Positions 14,301-21,760 of a DNA stretch of 64,000 bases are shown piece by piece. How positions within the stretch are numbered: position 1 is the stretch's first letter; the number at the start of each line of letters is the position of its first letter. The stretch comes from Fistularia commersonii (lineage: Eukaryota; Chordata; Actinopteri; Syngnathiformes; Fistulariidae), in contig JBBMNZ010000015.1 of NCBI GenBank assembly GCA_037954325.1, positions 12,251,001 to 12,315,000 on the forward strand, written 5' to 3'. The notes beneath the pieces are model-generated. The model was not told the origin of the DNA, did not search any database, and saw nothing but the letters and a program-made list of their open reading frames with translations. Made by a program: the position numbers and the translations under genes.

Positions 14301-17300
14301 GCTGATTCTGTCAGAGGCTTGTGTGTGTGTGTGTGTGTGTGTGTACCGTGCCAGAACTCCAGTAATGAGTCACGGGCCGGTGGTCCAGATCATGAACACA
14401 CACCGAACAGCAGGCTGATGAGCTCCGGACCACTTCATTAAGAAGACCCCCCCCCCCCCCCCATCATTAATATCACGGGCACGAAATGGAAAAGGGCTGA
14501 TTGGACCACTTTAGAAGTGAAAGCTCATTACTCTGTGGAAGGAGAAGCTGTGCTAGCTGTGTTATTGCTACAAAAACAGCGCCCCCTGCTGGAGGAAAAC
14601 CCTCCCACTGGACTCCATATTGGATTTGAATATCACAAAACCGTGGTAACCAGAATTTGAATGTGTTGAAATTGGAATATGTATGATTAGAAAATGTTTT
14701 CTCCTTGAGGTCATCAAGAGTTAGCATGCATCTTTACCTCCTTGGTGGTAGCCAGTGGGCGGGGCTTGGGGATGAAGCCGGCGGGGGGCGCCAGGGGGTC
14801 CGCCTTCGGGGGCGGGATGAAGCCGGCCGGTCTGGACGGGGGGTTCGGTTTTGGGGGGGCGGGGGTGGGCTTCCTGGGGATGAACCCAGGGGGCGGAGCT
14901 AGAGGGTCCGGCTTGGGGGCGGGGATGAACCCAGGGGGCGGAGCCAGAGGGTCAGCTTTCGGAGCGGGGATGGACCCAGAGGGCGGAGCCAGGGGGTCAG
15001 GCTTGGGGGTGGGGATGAACCCAGGAGGCGGAGCCAAAGGGTCAGGTTTTGATTGGACCGGGTTCTGAGGTTTGTCCTCGCCGTCCCCCTCCTCGGCCTT
15101 TGGCTCCTCTTCCCTGCGGTCCTGGTTGCGGGTTCGAGGCCGGTGCTCCTTGGTTCTGCCGCGACCCATCAGGCTGGTGAGGCCCATGGAGATGTCGTCC
15201 TCCCCGCCGGCGTCCGGGGGTTTGGCGGCGGCGGCGGCGGCGGCGGCGGGGGGATCAGAATCCGCCTCCAGATTCTGCCCCCCCCCCCGCGGCCGGGATC
15301 ACCCGCCTGACAACCCTCCGCACCACCCGCACCACCTTCTTGCCCCCAGAGCCCTGCTGCTCTCCCGGGCCGTCCGGACCCCCCATGGACACTTCCTGTT
15401 TGCCTCCAGGTCACACTAGGAGGAGCACAACCCCGGATTATTGCGCAGAATCTCTGCCGGGAGCAGAGGATTCACCTTTTCCACTCCAGACAGCCAACGC
15501 CACACCGTTAAAGGGCTCATGCCGTACTTTAGTGCAGACAGTGAACGCATCACGAGGAGTTTTCCAAAATGAAAGCATGCATGTAGTGTTTTCAGCTCAG
15601 ATAAATAAATCTCACATCAAGGAAACTTCATTCATTCATGCATTTTCATACAGGTTATCCTGCACTCTGGTCAGGGGAGGGGCCTGGAGCCTATCCCAGC
15701 TGTGATTGGCCGAAAGGCCGGGTTAGTCCCGGATCCACAAAAATACATTCAACAATTCACCCTCTCATTCGCATGAAATATGTTAACATTCACACGGGGA
15801 ATTGAACATTCATCCTCTCATTTGCACTTTATATAGAGACATACACTCATTCACAAGTCATAGAGACAGTCATTCACCCGCTCACTCATTTTTCAAATAG
15901 ATTCAACCATTTATCCTCTCACATATCATATAGAGACATACAACTAATAGAGACATACAGTCATTCACATGTAATGTAAAGATAATATTCACCTTGTCAT
16001 TTGCACTTTATATAGACTCAACCAGTCACCCTCTCATCCACTCCCCTTCCATGTTTGGGCAGAAGGTATTTGTCACTCCGAGCATCAAGCATTCAGTTGT
16101 TCAGTGTTGTCAGTGAACACATCACGCAGTTTTAACCAATGACAGCATAAATGGAAGATGTGCAGGGATCAGATGTTTCTGCTCTCCAGATAGAAGGTTA
16201 GATCTGGAGGTTCTATCTTCAGAACCGGGAGAACCGAGCAGAACATGCCGGTAGAACTCGTCATGCGCTTGGTGCTATGAGCTAACAAGGTTGGGGGCGG
16301 AGCCTATCCCGGCGTTCATCCTCTCACTCTGAGTTAGATTGAGTGTAAAAACAAAACGCTCAGCTCTTCACGAGGAGAACTTACGTCCTGCTTTTTCTCC
16401 ACGGTCACCTGCGGGGGACGAGAGGAAGGGTTCTTCAGAGAACAGCCAAGCCCTTTAGCTAGCATCTTTCATTCATTCATTCATTCATCAATAGGCTCAA
16501 GCCAATCACAGCTGGCGCTCCGCGAGGGGGCGGGGTTTTGACGGGACGGGTCAACTGTCAGTCAACTAGCTATTCAGGCAGGAGAACCTGGAGAGAACCT
16601 GAGGAGAACCTGGAGACTCCTCATAAACAGAATCAAGGTTAGCGCCAGGCGAGAACGTTGAACCTTCTCGCTGTGAGAATCCAGACACGGAACATGTCAC
16701 ATGACCCCTCCGGCTCCTCTGATTGGCCGCAGAGACGCAGAACCAGAACAACAACAAGACCAGACCTGGGGCCCAGAACCGGGTCCTTGAACCCCAGACG
16801 CAGCCTGCAGGACCACAGAGGAGCGGGTTCTGGTCCTGCTGCAGGTTCCCCGGGTGGAACCGGCGGAGAAAGTCTGGAAAAGCAGCTGCCCAGCCGGAGG
16901 ACTTGGTTCCACCGCCGGCCGCGGCTAATTATAGTTTCAGCAGGGAGCAAATGCTAGTGCTGAGCATGTGCGCACACACTAACACACACACATATATACA
17001 CACACACCCACCCACACACACAAACACACGGTGTGCTAGTCCATTACCTTCTTCAGACCCTGGTCACCTCCGATCTCCTGCCTGTTGGAGCAGACCTGGT
17101 TCTTCAACACCGCAGGAGAAACGGCGGGGGGAGGGGGGGGGGGGTATGTGAGAGGCGAGGGGCAGGAGAAGGGGGCAGCTGCTTTACAGGGGGCTATAAA
17201 TACACCCTGCAGCAACTACACCCTCTAAGCTGCACCCCTCCACCCGTTCATCCCTGTGACCCTTCACCCCTTCACCGTCCCATTCCAACAGCAAAAACCT

Positions 17301-17768
17301 CTATAAGTAACTCATGGAGATGGACGGATGAAAAGGAAGGTGGATGAATAAATAAAGAGGTGAATGAGCTGATGGATTGATGAACGGGTGGGTGAATAAA
17401 AGACTGGATGATGAATGGATGAGTGCGTGGATGAATGGATGATTCCCCAAGTCTGGGGTGAAGTGTGAGGTTGTGGCCACTAGAGGGCGCTGCTGAGCGG
17501 CATCCTCACACTGTTACAGGGGCGAACAGCAGCCCCCCCCTCTGGAGAAAACTGGAAATTACACAGAGCGGCAGATTTCAAGTTCTCCTTGCAGGACCTG
17601 TGGAGGAACGTCCCTGCAGAACCCAGGTTCTCTCATCCCCGCCCTGAGGCAGCTCAGCTAACGGCTGGGAGATTAACCACAAACACAGACCCTCCTAATC
17701 CATGGAGACCATGGTCCCATAATCTGGGATTAGAGAAGCCATCCACCTTGGCTTTTACCACAGGCGTA

Positions 17769-17856
<88 letters not shown>

Positions 17857-19431
17857 ACATACTTTCTTGTTTCAACTTCACACAAAAACCATGATCATTA
17901 AGCCCCTCCCCTTCAGGTCTGGGGTCACCTGGGGGGGAAAACTATGGAAAAATAGCTAAAGCTAACTTTAGCCTCAGGATTCATCATGCTATTCAGCGTA
18001 CAGACCACAATATGACTTGACTTTGAATGCAGGGTACAAGACAAAGAAATAGACCATAATATGCTGGAAGCGTTAGCCGATGCTAACAGGCTAGGTAGGC
18101 GAGCGCAAGCAACAACAGCAACAACGATCGTGTCCGGGCTAACGCTAACTGAGGAGCAGGCTGGGACCAGACTACTTCCTGGACTTCATCTCAGGTGAGG
18201 CCGTTAGATTAACAGTGCAGATTATCTGCACTGTCTGTTTCCGTCCCGGAACCTGAACCCGAACGTGGGAACTCGCTAGAACCGACCAAGAAGTCAAAGG
18301 GCTTTCAATGATTAACTGGTAAAGGCGCGCTAAGAAGCCACGGGGGAAGAAAGAGAGAAGTGATGTCTTAAGCCGCCATCGTAAACTGACCGGTGTTATC
18401 CTGCGAAGCCCCGCCCCCTTTTTCTAATCCCCGCCAGCGCTAATGCTCTCAGCTAGCTGCATACGGAGGGGTAAATGTCACTTCAAATGGAAATGGGTGA
18501 GATTACGCCGCTTGCTAATTTCCTGATGCTAGAACCCGGTTGGGAACCAGCTGCCGTGGATACAGAGATATTATGGTCTGTGGCCTGGGGGGGGGGGGGG
18601 CGTTCCCTGTATTGCTTAGTGGTGTATTTGGACTTGAAAAAATGAAGTAGCAAATGACCAGGATACTTCGAATTAGCAAAAAGACAATTTTTTTTTTTTG
18701 GGGGGGGGGGGGTTGTCGGACATCAGATATCATCCCATGTAGAACATGTGGAACCTCACAGTCCCCCGAGTGCTTCTGGAGCTCCAGATCTGATAATAGC
18801 CGCCTATAAATAGCCCTGGCCGATCTGGGTCGGACTCGCCATTTTTTTTTCCTCGCCCCGATGATGATAAAGGCTGGAGATGGAGATGAGGTGAGCGAAA
18901 TGTAGGTCACAGGGACGGAGAACTTAGAACCCAGTCGAACGTCTGCTGAAGACCTGGGCAGTCTGACCAAATGTGCTGGGATGAACTCAGAGAGGTCGGC
19001 TGTCACACCTGGAGACGATCCTCGACGGACCTGCTGACTTTTTCTGGACATTAGGAGAACCTGGAGGGAACCCGTGAGAACGTAGACAGAAGAGTTTGAG
19101 GGAACCCAGGGGTCACCTGGAACCTTGATGAGAGGTTGGCCTTCTGGATGCTCAACTTCAGCTCAACACTTTTGTGAAAACTCATGAGCCACCCATCCAT
19201 CCATCCATCCATCCATCCATCATCCATCTATCCATCAATCTGTTCATGCATTTATCCAATCAGTCATCTGTTCATCATCCCATTAATCCACGAACACAAC
19301 ATAGTATTTCCCTCCATCAGTTCATTCATATTAATATGAATTAATTAAAAAAGTTACTTTTAGGCTTTTATTTTGGTAAACTCATTGGTCTCCATCAGCT
19401 TCCTGTTGTTTGGTGTCACAGGATTGGGGGG

Positions 19432-19465
<34 letters not shown>

Positions 19466-20664
19466 GAGATCCAAGAATTAATCCAAAACTGCAATTACAG
19501 GAAGGAAATACCAGAGTGGGAGAAGTGGAGAACTTCTGGTTCTAACTGGATAAAACCGACCTCACACGGGTTCTGTGCTGAGAACCGCTGCCTCCCAGGG
19601 AGAAGGTTCTAGGTTCTCATGCACCGGGTCCTTCACACTGTTCTCCTGCCTTGGTCCAGAAACAGTCAGCAGGTTCTGAATTGTCAGCCGCCCCCGCCAT
19701 CGACAGCCGACCCATCCGGGTCGATCGACTACAAACAAATATCGATTGATCATATAGACCAACGGAGACGGAGGAGATTAGGCCCATCTGGATGCCACAA
19801 ATGTCTGGCAACCTGAGGAGAACCTGGGTTGTGGTCCTCAGCCACGGAGCAGGTGAGACTTACGTGGATCCGCGGTCCCGGGGAGCTTCTCAGCCAGCTT
19901 CGGTTCAGCTCACTGAGCTCCAGGATGGGCTGCACCTTCAGCCGCACCGACTCGCCCGACTGCCGGATCATCTCCACGATCTGGTCCCTGCTGCGGTTCT
20001 CCACGTTGACCCCGTTGACCTCCACCAGCCGGTCCCCGGGAACCAGGCCCGGGACCCGCTCCTTGGTGCCGGCGCCGGGTTCGGCGAAGTGCACCACGCG
20101 GCGGAAGGCGCCCCCGTCCGGCCGGCGGTCCAGCATGGTGGTTCTCCTCAGCGAGAAGCCGAAGTCCCCGGTGTTCCTCCGCTGGAGCTCCAGCTCCCTG
20201 GGGTCCGGAACCGGAGGAGGCACCAGCTCGGGCAGCTGCAGGTCCACGCCCGGGAAGGTCTTCTCCACCAGCTCGGGGACCTGCACCGGGCTCGGAAGAC
20301 GCCCCGACGTCCGATCGGGAGCGTCCGGCTCCTCAGGTTCTCCGATGTCCTGAGGAGAACCCGGCCTCAGCTTGGCCAACTCCCCGAACTTGGCGGCCCG
20401 CTCCTTCACCGAGCCCCGGACCTTCTCCTGGTGGCTCCCGGGCGGCCCGGCCTCAAGGTCCGTCAAGTTGACTTCGGCGCCGCTCGCCACCTTGATGGGA
20501 ATCGGGCCGGAGATCTCCAGCTTGGACCTGGGGTCCCTCTTGGAGCTTCCCCTGTTGATCTGGAAGAACCCCCTGCGGATGCTCATCTCCTCCAGGCTCT
20601 TCAGCTCCGCCTGGGACATGCGCTCCTTCTTCTCCTTCTTCTCCTTCTTCATCAGGTTGAACAT
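1123..20664 (-). CDS. myo18a: Myosin XVIIIA (unconventional myosin 18A), 5' part; gene continues off the left edge
   Basis: MYO18A is an actin-binding unconventional myosin with little or no ATPase activity; it works at Golgi, cell cortex and sarcomere. Coding exons, high to low: 19864-20664, 10202-10289, 9738-9844, 9489-9665, 8697-8907, 8463-8605, 6713-6813, 6571-6634, 6346-6490, 5387-5497, 4736-4826, 3534-3726, 2617-2703, 1909-2047, 1123-1282. All have AG/GT borders and compatible phases, giving 872 codons plus two bases. Start chosen at 20664 because the peptide begins MFNLMKKEK, the conserved MYO18A start; the frame is open upstream to the splice acceptor at 20729. Order: KE-rich segment (residues 1-25), PDZ (about 157-246), SH3-like N-terminus, motor with P-loop GRSGSGKTT and switch I NGNASRFS. 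Rest of motor, IQ and coiled coil lie outside the window. Identification is strong; which teleost paralogue cannot be told. Confidence 0.95.
1430..1848 (-). mobile_element. 3' end of a fish Rex-type LINE
   Basis: On the minus strand the tail ends in tandem TTATC units after a block ending ATTAATAAAGTTGTTCTTA, a familiar 3' end of Rex1-like LINEs in teleosts. The upstream end carries remnants of the reverse-transcriptase C-terminal coding tail. 5'-truncated; no open frame. The family assignment is from memory. Confidence 0.6.
1909..2047 (-). CDS. myo18a: myo18a exon, motor (TDEARGLLWLMEEEAL)
   Basis: Encodes VRASRTDEARGLLWLMEEEA then LQPGGSEETLLGRL. Very close to the human TDEARGLLWLLEEEAL block. 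Phase 1 out, donor gtgggg. Confidence 0.94.
2150..3470. repeat. Diverged teleost interspersed repeat and GGTTCTCC/GGAACC minisatellite
   Basis: 2155-2330 contains pieces of the common fish repeat (agccaatcacagctg, atttagagtctacatg, ttttggactg). It is followed by loose tandem copies of GGTTCTCCTGAAGGGAACC, and by GAGAAC-rich sequence to about 3470. It spans myo18a introns on both sides of exon 2617-2703. Confidence 0.5.
2617..2703 (-). CDS. myo18a: myo18a exon, motor (ENIDVSLDD)
   Basis: 29 codons, ENIDVSLDDSDLGPS to DQTSSQAL. Matches the human ENIELAFDDLEPP to DQASHQSL block. Acceptor ttcaccag, donor gtgagt, phase 0 both ends. Confidence 0.9.
3534..3726 (-). CDS. myo18a: myo18a exon, switch II region
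   Basis: Encodes RALRSSQRSLVSLLVVDCPG then SQKPWPSRR and ends CFLQELERYKE. The family shows VDTPGFQNP here, so the phenylalanine after PG is replaced by serine. The acceptor tract is the end of a 750-base TG array. Confidence 0.9.
3731..4478. repeat. Large interrupted (CA)n microsatellite
   Basis: About 750 bases of CA runs interrupted by TATA, CAGATA and TAGAC units with internal higher-order copies (the ATATACAGATATACACAC block recurs). It touches the acceptor of the myo18a exon at 3726. Confidence 0.95.
4736..4826 (-). CDS. myo18a: myo18a exon, motor (EGLEAAAAGLYSELF)
   Basis: Encodes GSRTTAAEGLEAAAAGLYSE then LFSAIICLVNR. Human has EGMAAGLYSELF; here an alanine run is expanded. Phase 2 out, donor gtgctc. 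Confidence 0.9.
5013..5075. repeat. (TG)n microsatellite
   Basis: GTGC units grading into more than 20 TG units in a myo18a intron. Confidence 0.95.
5346..5383. repeat. (TG)n microsatellite next to a myo18a donor
   Basis: About 18 TG units, ending three bases before the reverse-strand donor of the exon at 5387-5497. Confidence 0.95.
5387..5497 (-). CDS. myo18a: myo18a exon, motor (GRKQFARHDWAQ)
   Basis: Encodes AGRKQFARHDWAQRAASLLG then EELSAAIFKHQGDS. The donor gtagca is followed at once by a (CA)n array. Phase 1 in and out. Confidence 0.94.
5521..5940. repeat. CA-rich imperfect microsatellite
   Basis: CACACA runs with interspersed AGAACC, TCTGACA and CATACA units; intronic in myo18a. Confidence 0.85.
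6346..6490 (-). CDS. myo18a: myo18a exon, motor (KLQAAMKVLG)
   Basis: Encodes AEERQRAAQLFSKLQAAMKV, then LGVNADEQKAVW and AAIYHLGAAGATK. Ends phase 1 before gtgagg. Confidence 0.95.
6571..6634 (-). CDS. myo18a: myo18a exon, motor (TELHLNHLAEN)
   Basis: 64 nt encoding TELHLNHLAENHAFGILPPTK; matches the human segment closely. Donor gtgagc, phase 0 out. Confidence 0.94.
6713..6813 (-). CDS. myo18a: myo18a exon, motor (TLLLEKTRVTRRPEGE)
   Basis: Encodes TLLLEKTRVTRRPEGESTFN then VFYYLMAGADGALR, the conserved loop and FYYLLAG region. Acceptor cgtcacag, donor gtctgg, phase 2 out. Confidence 0.94.
6880..7560. repeat. TAATAACACTG minisatellite with ~100-bp higher-order unit
   Basis: Short units (ACTGTAATAAC, ATGTAATAAC) are arranged into a larger unit containing AACGCTGTAATAGTAGTAACGC, which recurs five times near 7039, 7139, 7245, 7348 and 7466. 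Intron of myo18a. Confidence 0.9.
7678..8144 (+). mobile_element. hAT transposon relic with target-site duplication
   Basis: Ends CAGCGATTGGGAACC and GGTTCCCGACCCCTG form imperfect inverted repeats (12 of 15). Flanks AGTTAAGG and AGTTAGGG match at 7 of 8 bases, as expected for a hAT 8-bp duplication. It holds a start of a transposase at 7960. Confidence 0.8.
7960..8034 (+). pseudogene. N-terminal fragment of a hAT transposase
   Basis: 25 codons, MAKRKKDDDRCAFQAALTEE then FALK and a stop (which could instead be a GTAAG donor). The MAKRK...F(Q)...E(F/Y) opening resembles that of hAT/GTF2IRD2-type transposases. Nothing of the catalytic core is left, so the element cannot be autonomous. Confidence 0.6.
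8270..8430. repeat. GTAACAACA minisatellite patch
   Basis: Same TAACAC/ATGTAATA vocabulary as 6880-7560, interrupted by the hAT relic between them. Myo18a intron. Confidence 0.6.
8463..8605 (-). CDS. myo18a: myo18a exon, switch I
   Basis: Encodes EKWQAVYTVLEAFGNAS, then NGNASRFSHVVSLDFDQAG. Switch I reads NGNASRFS rather than the NxNSSRFGK of active myosins. Phase 0 out, donor gtgggg. Confidence 0.95.
8697..8907 (-). CDS. myo18a: myo18a exon, P-loop
   Basis: Starts VMQMFKGCRRED and carries QDQSIVLLGRSGSGKTT. The P-loop differs from the canonical GESGAGKT, as known for MYO18A. Ends phase 1 before gtaggt. Confidence 0.96.
8960..9480. repeat. AAGTC/CGAGTC degenerate minisatellite
   Basis: Repeated CAAGTC, CGAGTCC, GGTCC words in the intron between the P-loop exon and the preceding one; the same repeat recurs at 11490-12010. 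Confidence 0.6.
9489..9665 (-). CDS. myo18a: myo18a exon, motor (EDLASLQYLNESSV)
   Basis: 59 codons, phase 0 at both ends, from ANPPALERAEDLASL to MYSEK. Includes the myosin NESSV segment. The intron to the previous exon happens to be open in frame, so the two exons look fused in a naive translation. Confidence 0.95.
9738..9844 (-). CDS. myo18a: myo18a exon, SH3-like subdomain
   Basis: Encodes ASQLKTEAGSLPEGRVKIRL and on to DVDEDDVEK. The acceptor is the ccgccgcag before CCTCGCAG; the next cag downstream would break the frame. Confidence 0.93.
10202..10289 (-). CDS. myo18a: myo18a exon, motor N-terminus (EEQIAAE)
   Basis: Encodes GNSEEQIAAERLWYNAEKVW then LVHKDGFSL; matches the conserved entry to the SH3-like subdomain. 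Phase 0 in, phase 1 out; donor gtgggt. Confidence 0.93.
11205..11261 (-). CDS. myo18a: Candidate 57-nt cassette exon of myo18a
   Basis: Acceptor ctccccccag, 19 codons in phase 0 (PRPAEDPVTALQTAHSAAK), donor gtttga. It would sit just before the EEQIAAE exon, where the human protein has a short REPSDAK-type linker ending in AK. A multiple of three with phase 0 borders. The donor is suboptimal. Confidence 0.5.
11262..13919. other. Myo18a intronic sequence, no gene seen
   Basis: Holds the AAGTC minisatellite, a short (ATCA)n at 12423, anonymous GAACC-rich sequence, and a composite fish repeat at about 13395-13760 (minus orientation). I see no supported exon on either strand here. Confidence 0.6.
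11490..12010. repeat. AAGTC/CGAGTC degenerate minisatellite, second patch
   Basis: CAAGTCCCGAGTCC-like words repeated through about 500 bases in the long myo18a intron. Confidence 0.6.
13920..13991 (-). CDS. myo18a: Candidate cassette exon of myo18a after the proline-rich exon
   Basis: Acceptor ccccgcag precedes 24 codons in phase 0 (VQDVAPTEEDYKRV then RRIFGANGND), followed by gtaacc. The frame is open, the length is a multiple of three and both ends are phase 0, so it can follow the proline-rich exon and precede GNSEEQIAAE at 10289. The donor is weak and homology is unverified. Confidence 0.5.
14738..15386 (-). CDS. myo18a: Alternative proline-rich first coding exon of myo18a
   Basis: From an ATG at 15386 the peptide opens MGGPDGPGEQ and has a basic stretch (KKVVRVVRR). 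After an alanine run and an acidic patch come at least six copies of a PDPLAPPPGFIP-like unit. It ends TTKE before a gtaaag donor at 14737, in phase 0. There is no obvious acceptor before the ATG, which suits a first exon. Mammalian MYO18A is known to have a muscle isoform (gamma) that replaces the PDZ N-terminus with another extension; this exon lies in the right place between PDZ exon and motor. The run of eleven G (minus strand, near 15280-15290) puts the two halves out of frame by one base; ten G would give an open 216 codons. A start at MGLTSL (15187) would avoid that run. Confidence 0.65.
15640..16070. repeat. Composite teleost repeat with tandem TTCACCCTCTCATTTGC units
   Basis: 15650-15720 has gagcctatcccagctgtgat and attggccgaaaggccggg, hallmarks of a common fish interspersed repeat. 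15740-16070 repeats a CATTCACCCTCTCATTTGCA plus TATAGAGACAT unit. Confidence 0.65.
16385..16408 (-). CDS. myo18a: Candidate 24-nt cassette micro-exon of myo18a
   Basis: Minus strand reads a pyrimidine-rich acceptor ending cccccgcag, then eight codons (VTVEKKQD), then a perfect gtaagt donor. It is phase 0 on both sides, so it can join the PDZ exon to the exon at 10289 without shifting frame. No homologue is recalled; the splice signals are the evidence. Confidence 0.5.
16460..16690. repeat. Diverged copy of the common teleost interspersed repeat
   Basis: (ATTC)n start, then caagccaatcacagctg, a ggggcggggttt block, agctgtcagtca and a gagaacctggagagaacc tail; same order as copies at 2155, 38300, 38930, 42240 and 48790. 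Confidence 0.6.
17300..17440. repeat. GATGGATGAATGG short-tandem tract
   Basis: Degenerate GGATGAAT/TGGATGA units over about 140 bases in the myo18a first coding intron. Confidence 0.7.
17772..17848. repeat. (CA)n microsatellite
   Basis: About 38 uninterrupted CA units. Confidence 0.97.
19190..19300. repeat. (ATCC)n short-tandem tract
   Basis: CCATCCATCC units decaying into ATTCATC words. Confidence 0.85.
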
Positions 20665-20729
20665 GTTGGACGGTTCCGGGAGCCTCCCGTCGTCCACGTC
20701 TACCGGATCTGCCCGGATCTGCCCACTTC
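19864..20729 (-). CDS. myo18a: myo18a exon with start codon, KE motif and PDZ domain
   Basis: Acceptor at 20730-20731 (minus reads cccgcag), ATG at 20664, donor gtaagt at 19863. It encodes 267 residues ending GPRIH in phase 0. The lysine/glutamate-rich start, the RGFF segment and a PDZ with GLVPGDRL and VEMIRQSG match the alpha isoform of MYO18A. The 65 bases above the ATG are 5' UTR. Confidence 0.95.
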
Positions 20730-21078
20730 CTGCGGGAAGGAGAACATCTCATTGAAGCCAACGCCCGACAAGAGCTACTCCCGTGTCCTCAGGTGAGGAC
20801 ATGACAGTTTGAAGCTGTGATGCTTCTAGAAGAGCATGTCCGCATTTGAGGAGGTTTGTGACGGGGGCTTGAAGACTCTGGTGTGACACGAAAACCTGCT
20901 GCCACGACGTTCCAAAACAATTCAGTGACCCTTCTACCAACATCCTCTAGTGGACCAGGAGACCTGAGGGTCTCCTCAGGGTTCTCCAACTGGTCCAAGC
21001 TTCAGAACCACTTCCTGCTCCCACATGTAGCCCCAGGACGACGGTGGTCTGGATTCGTCCTTTACATGTCCTGTTTCT

Positions 21079-21079
<1 letters not shown>

Positions 21080-21120
<41 letters not shown>

Positions 21121-21200
21121 CCTCACAGGAGGACCCCCCCCCAGCCATGACAAGCAAGTCCTTCAAACTCCATCACACACCGAACATCCATTGGTGGCAG

Positions 21201-21276
<76 letters not shown>

Positions 21277-21356
21277 TGGGCGTCTGTCACACGCACACGC
21301 TTTGTTTGCGCAAATCCGTCAAAACAGAGAACGCCTAATCCGGGTTCCTGGGGTGT

Positions 21357-21400
<44 letters not shown>

Positions 21401-21532
21401 TGGTGGTGGGGCTGTCTCCCGCGGGTCACAACAGGAGCCCACTTTGCACAACTTTCTCTTGCGTGGGTGCGCGGCGCGGCGCGTCGTGCGTGTGGACAGA
21501 ACCGCGACGAGCACGAAGCCGCGCGTAAAACA

Positions 21533-21568
<36 letters not shown>

Positions 21569-21570
21569 TA
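21080..21570. repeat. Cluster of four CA/TG microsatellites above myo18a
   Basis: (CA)n at 21081-21117 and 21207-21274, (TG)n at 21357-21400, (CA)n at 21533-21566. Opposite orientation of the third array relative to its neighbours allows hairpins. Confidence 0.95.
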
Positions 21571-21681
21571 AGCGGCTTTACCCTCCTTCTCAACCCGGCG
21601 GCGTCTGAAAACACCCTTCCAACCCAACTCCCGTGGAAAAAAAAACACGCACGACCGTCACGCAGGACCCCCGGGGCTCAC

Positions 21682-21760
21682 CTGGAACTCCCGTCGGTGA
21701 GTTTTCGGCATTTCATCCCCCCCCCGCACCGCCACGCACCGCAACGCACCGCCGCCGCTC
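21682..21760 (-). promoter_or_regulatory. Candidate non-coding first exon and promoter of myo18a
   Basis: On the minus strand a CAG|gtgagc donor ends at 21682, within a stretch (about 21440-21780) richer in CpG than its surroundings. Because the start-codon exon opens with a splice acceptor, at least one upstream exon must exist; this is the best local candidate. The upper boundary is a guess. Confidence 0.3.

Noticed and set aside
18515..19051. 178-codon minus frame
   Set aside because: Crosses poly-G and poly-T runs, no homology and no splice sites joining it to myo18a.
19792..20796. 334-codon plus-strand frame
   Set aside because: Antisense of the GC-rich PDZ exon of myo18a, which has strong family homology.
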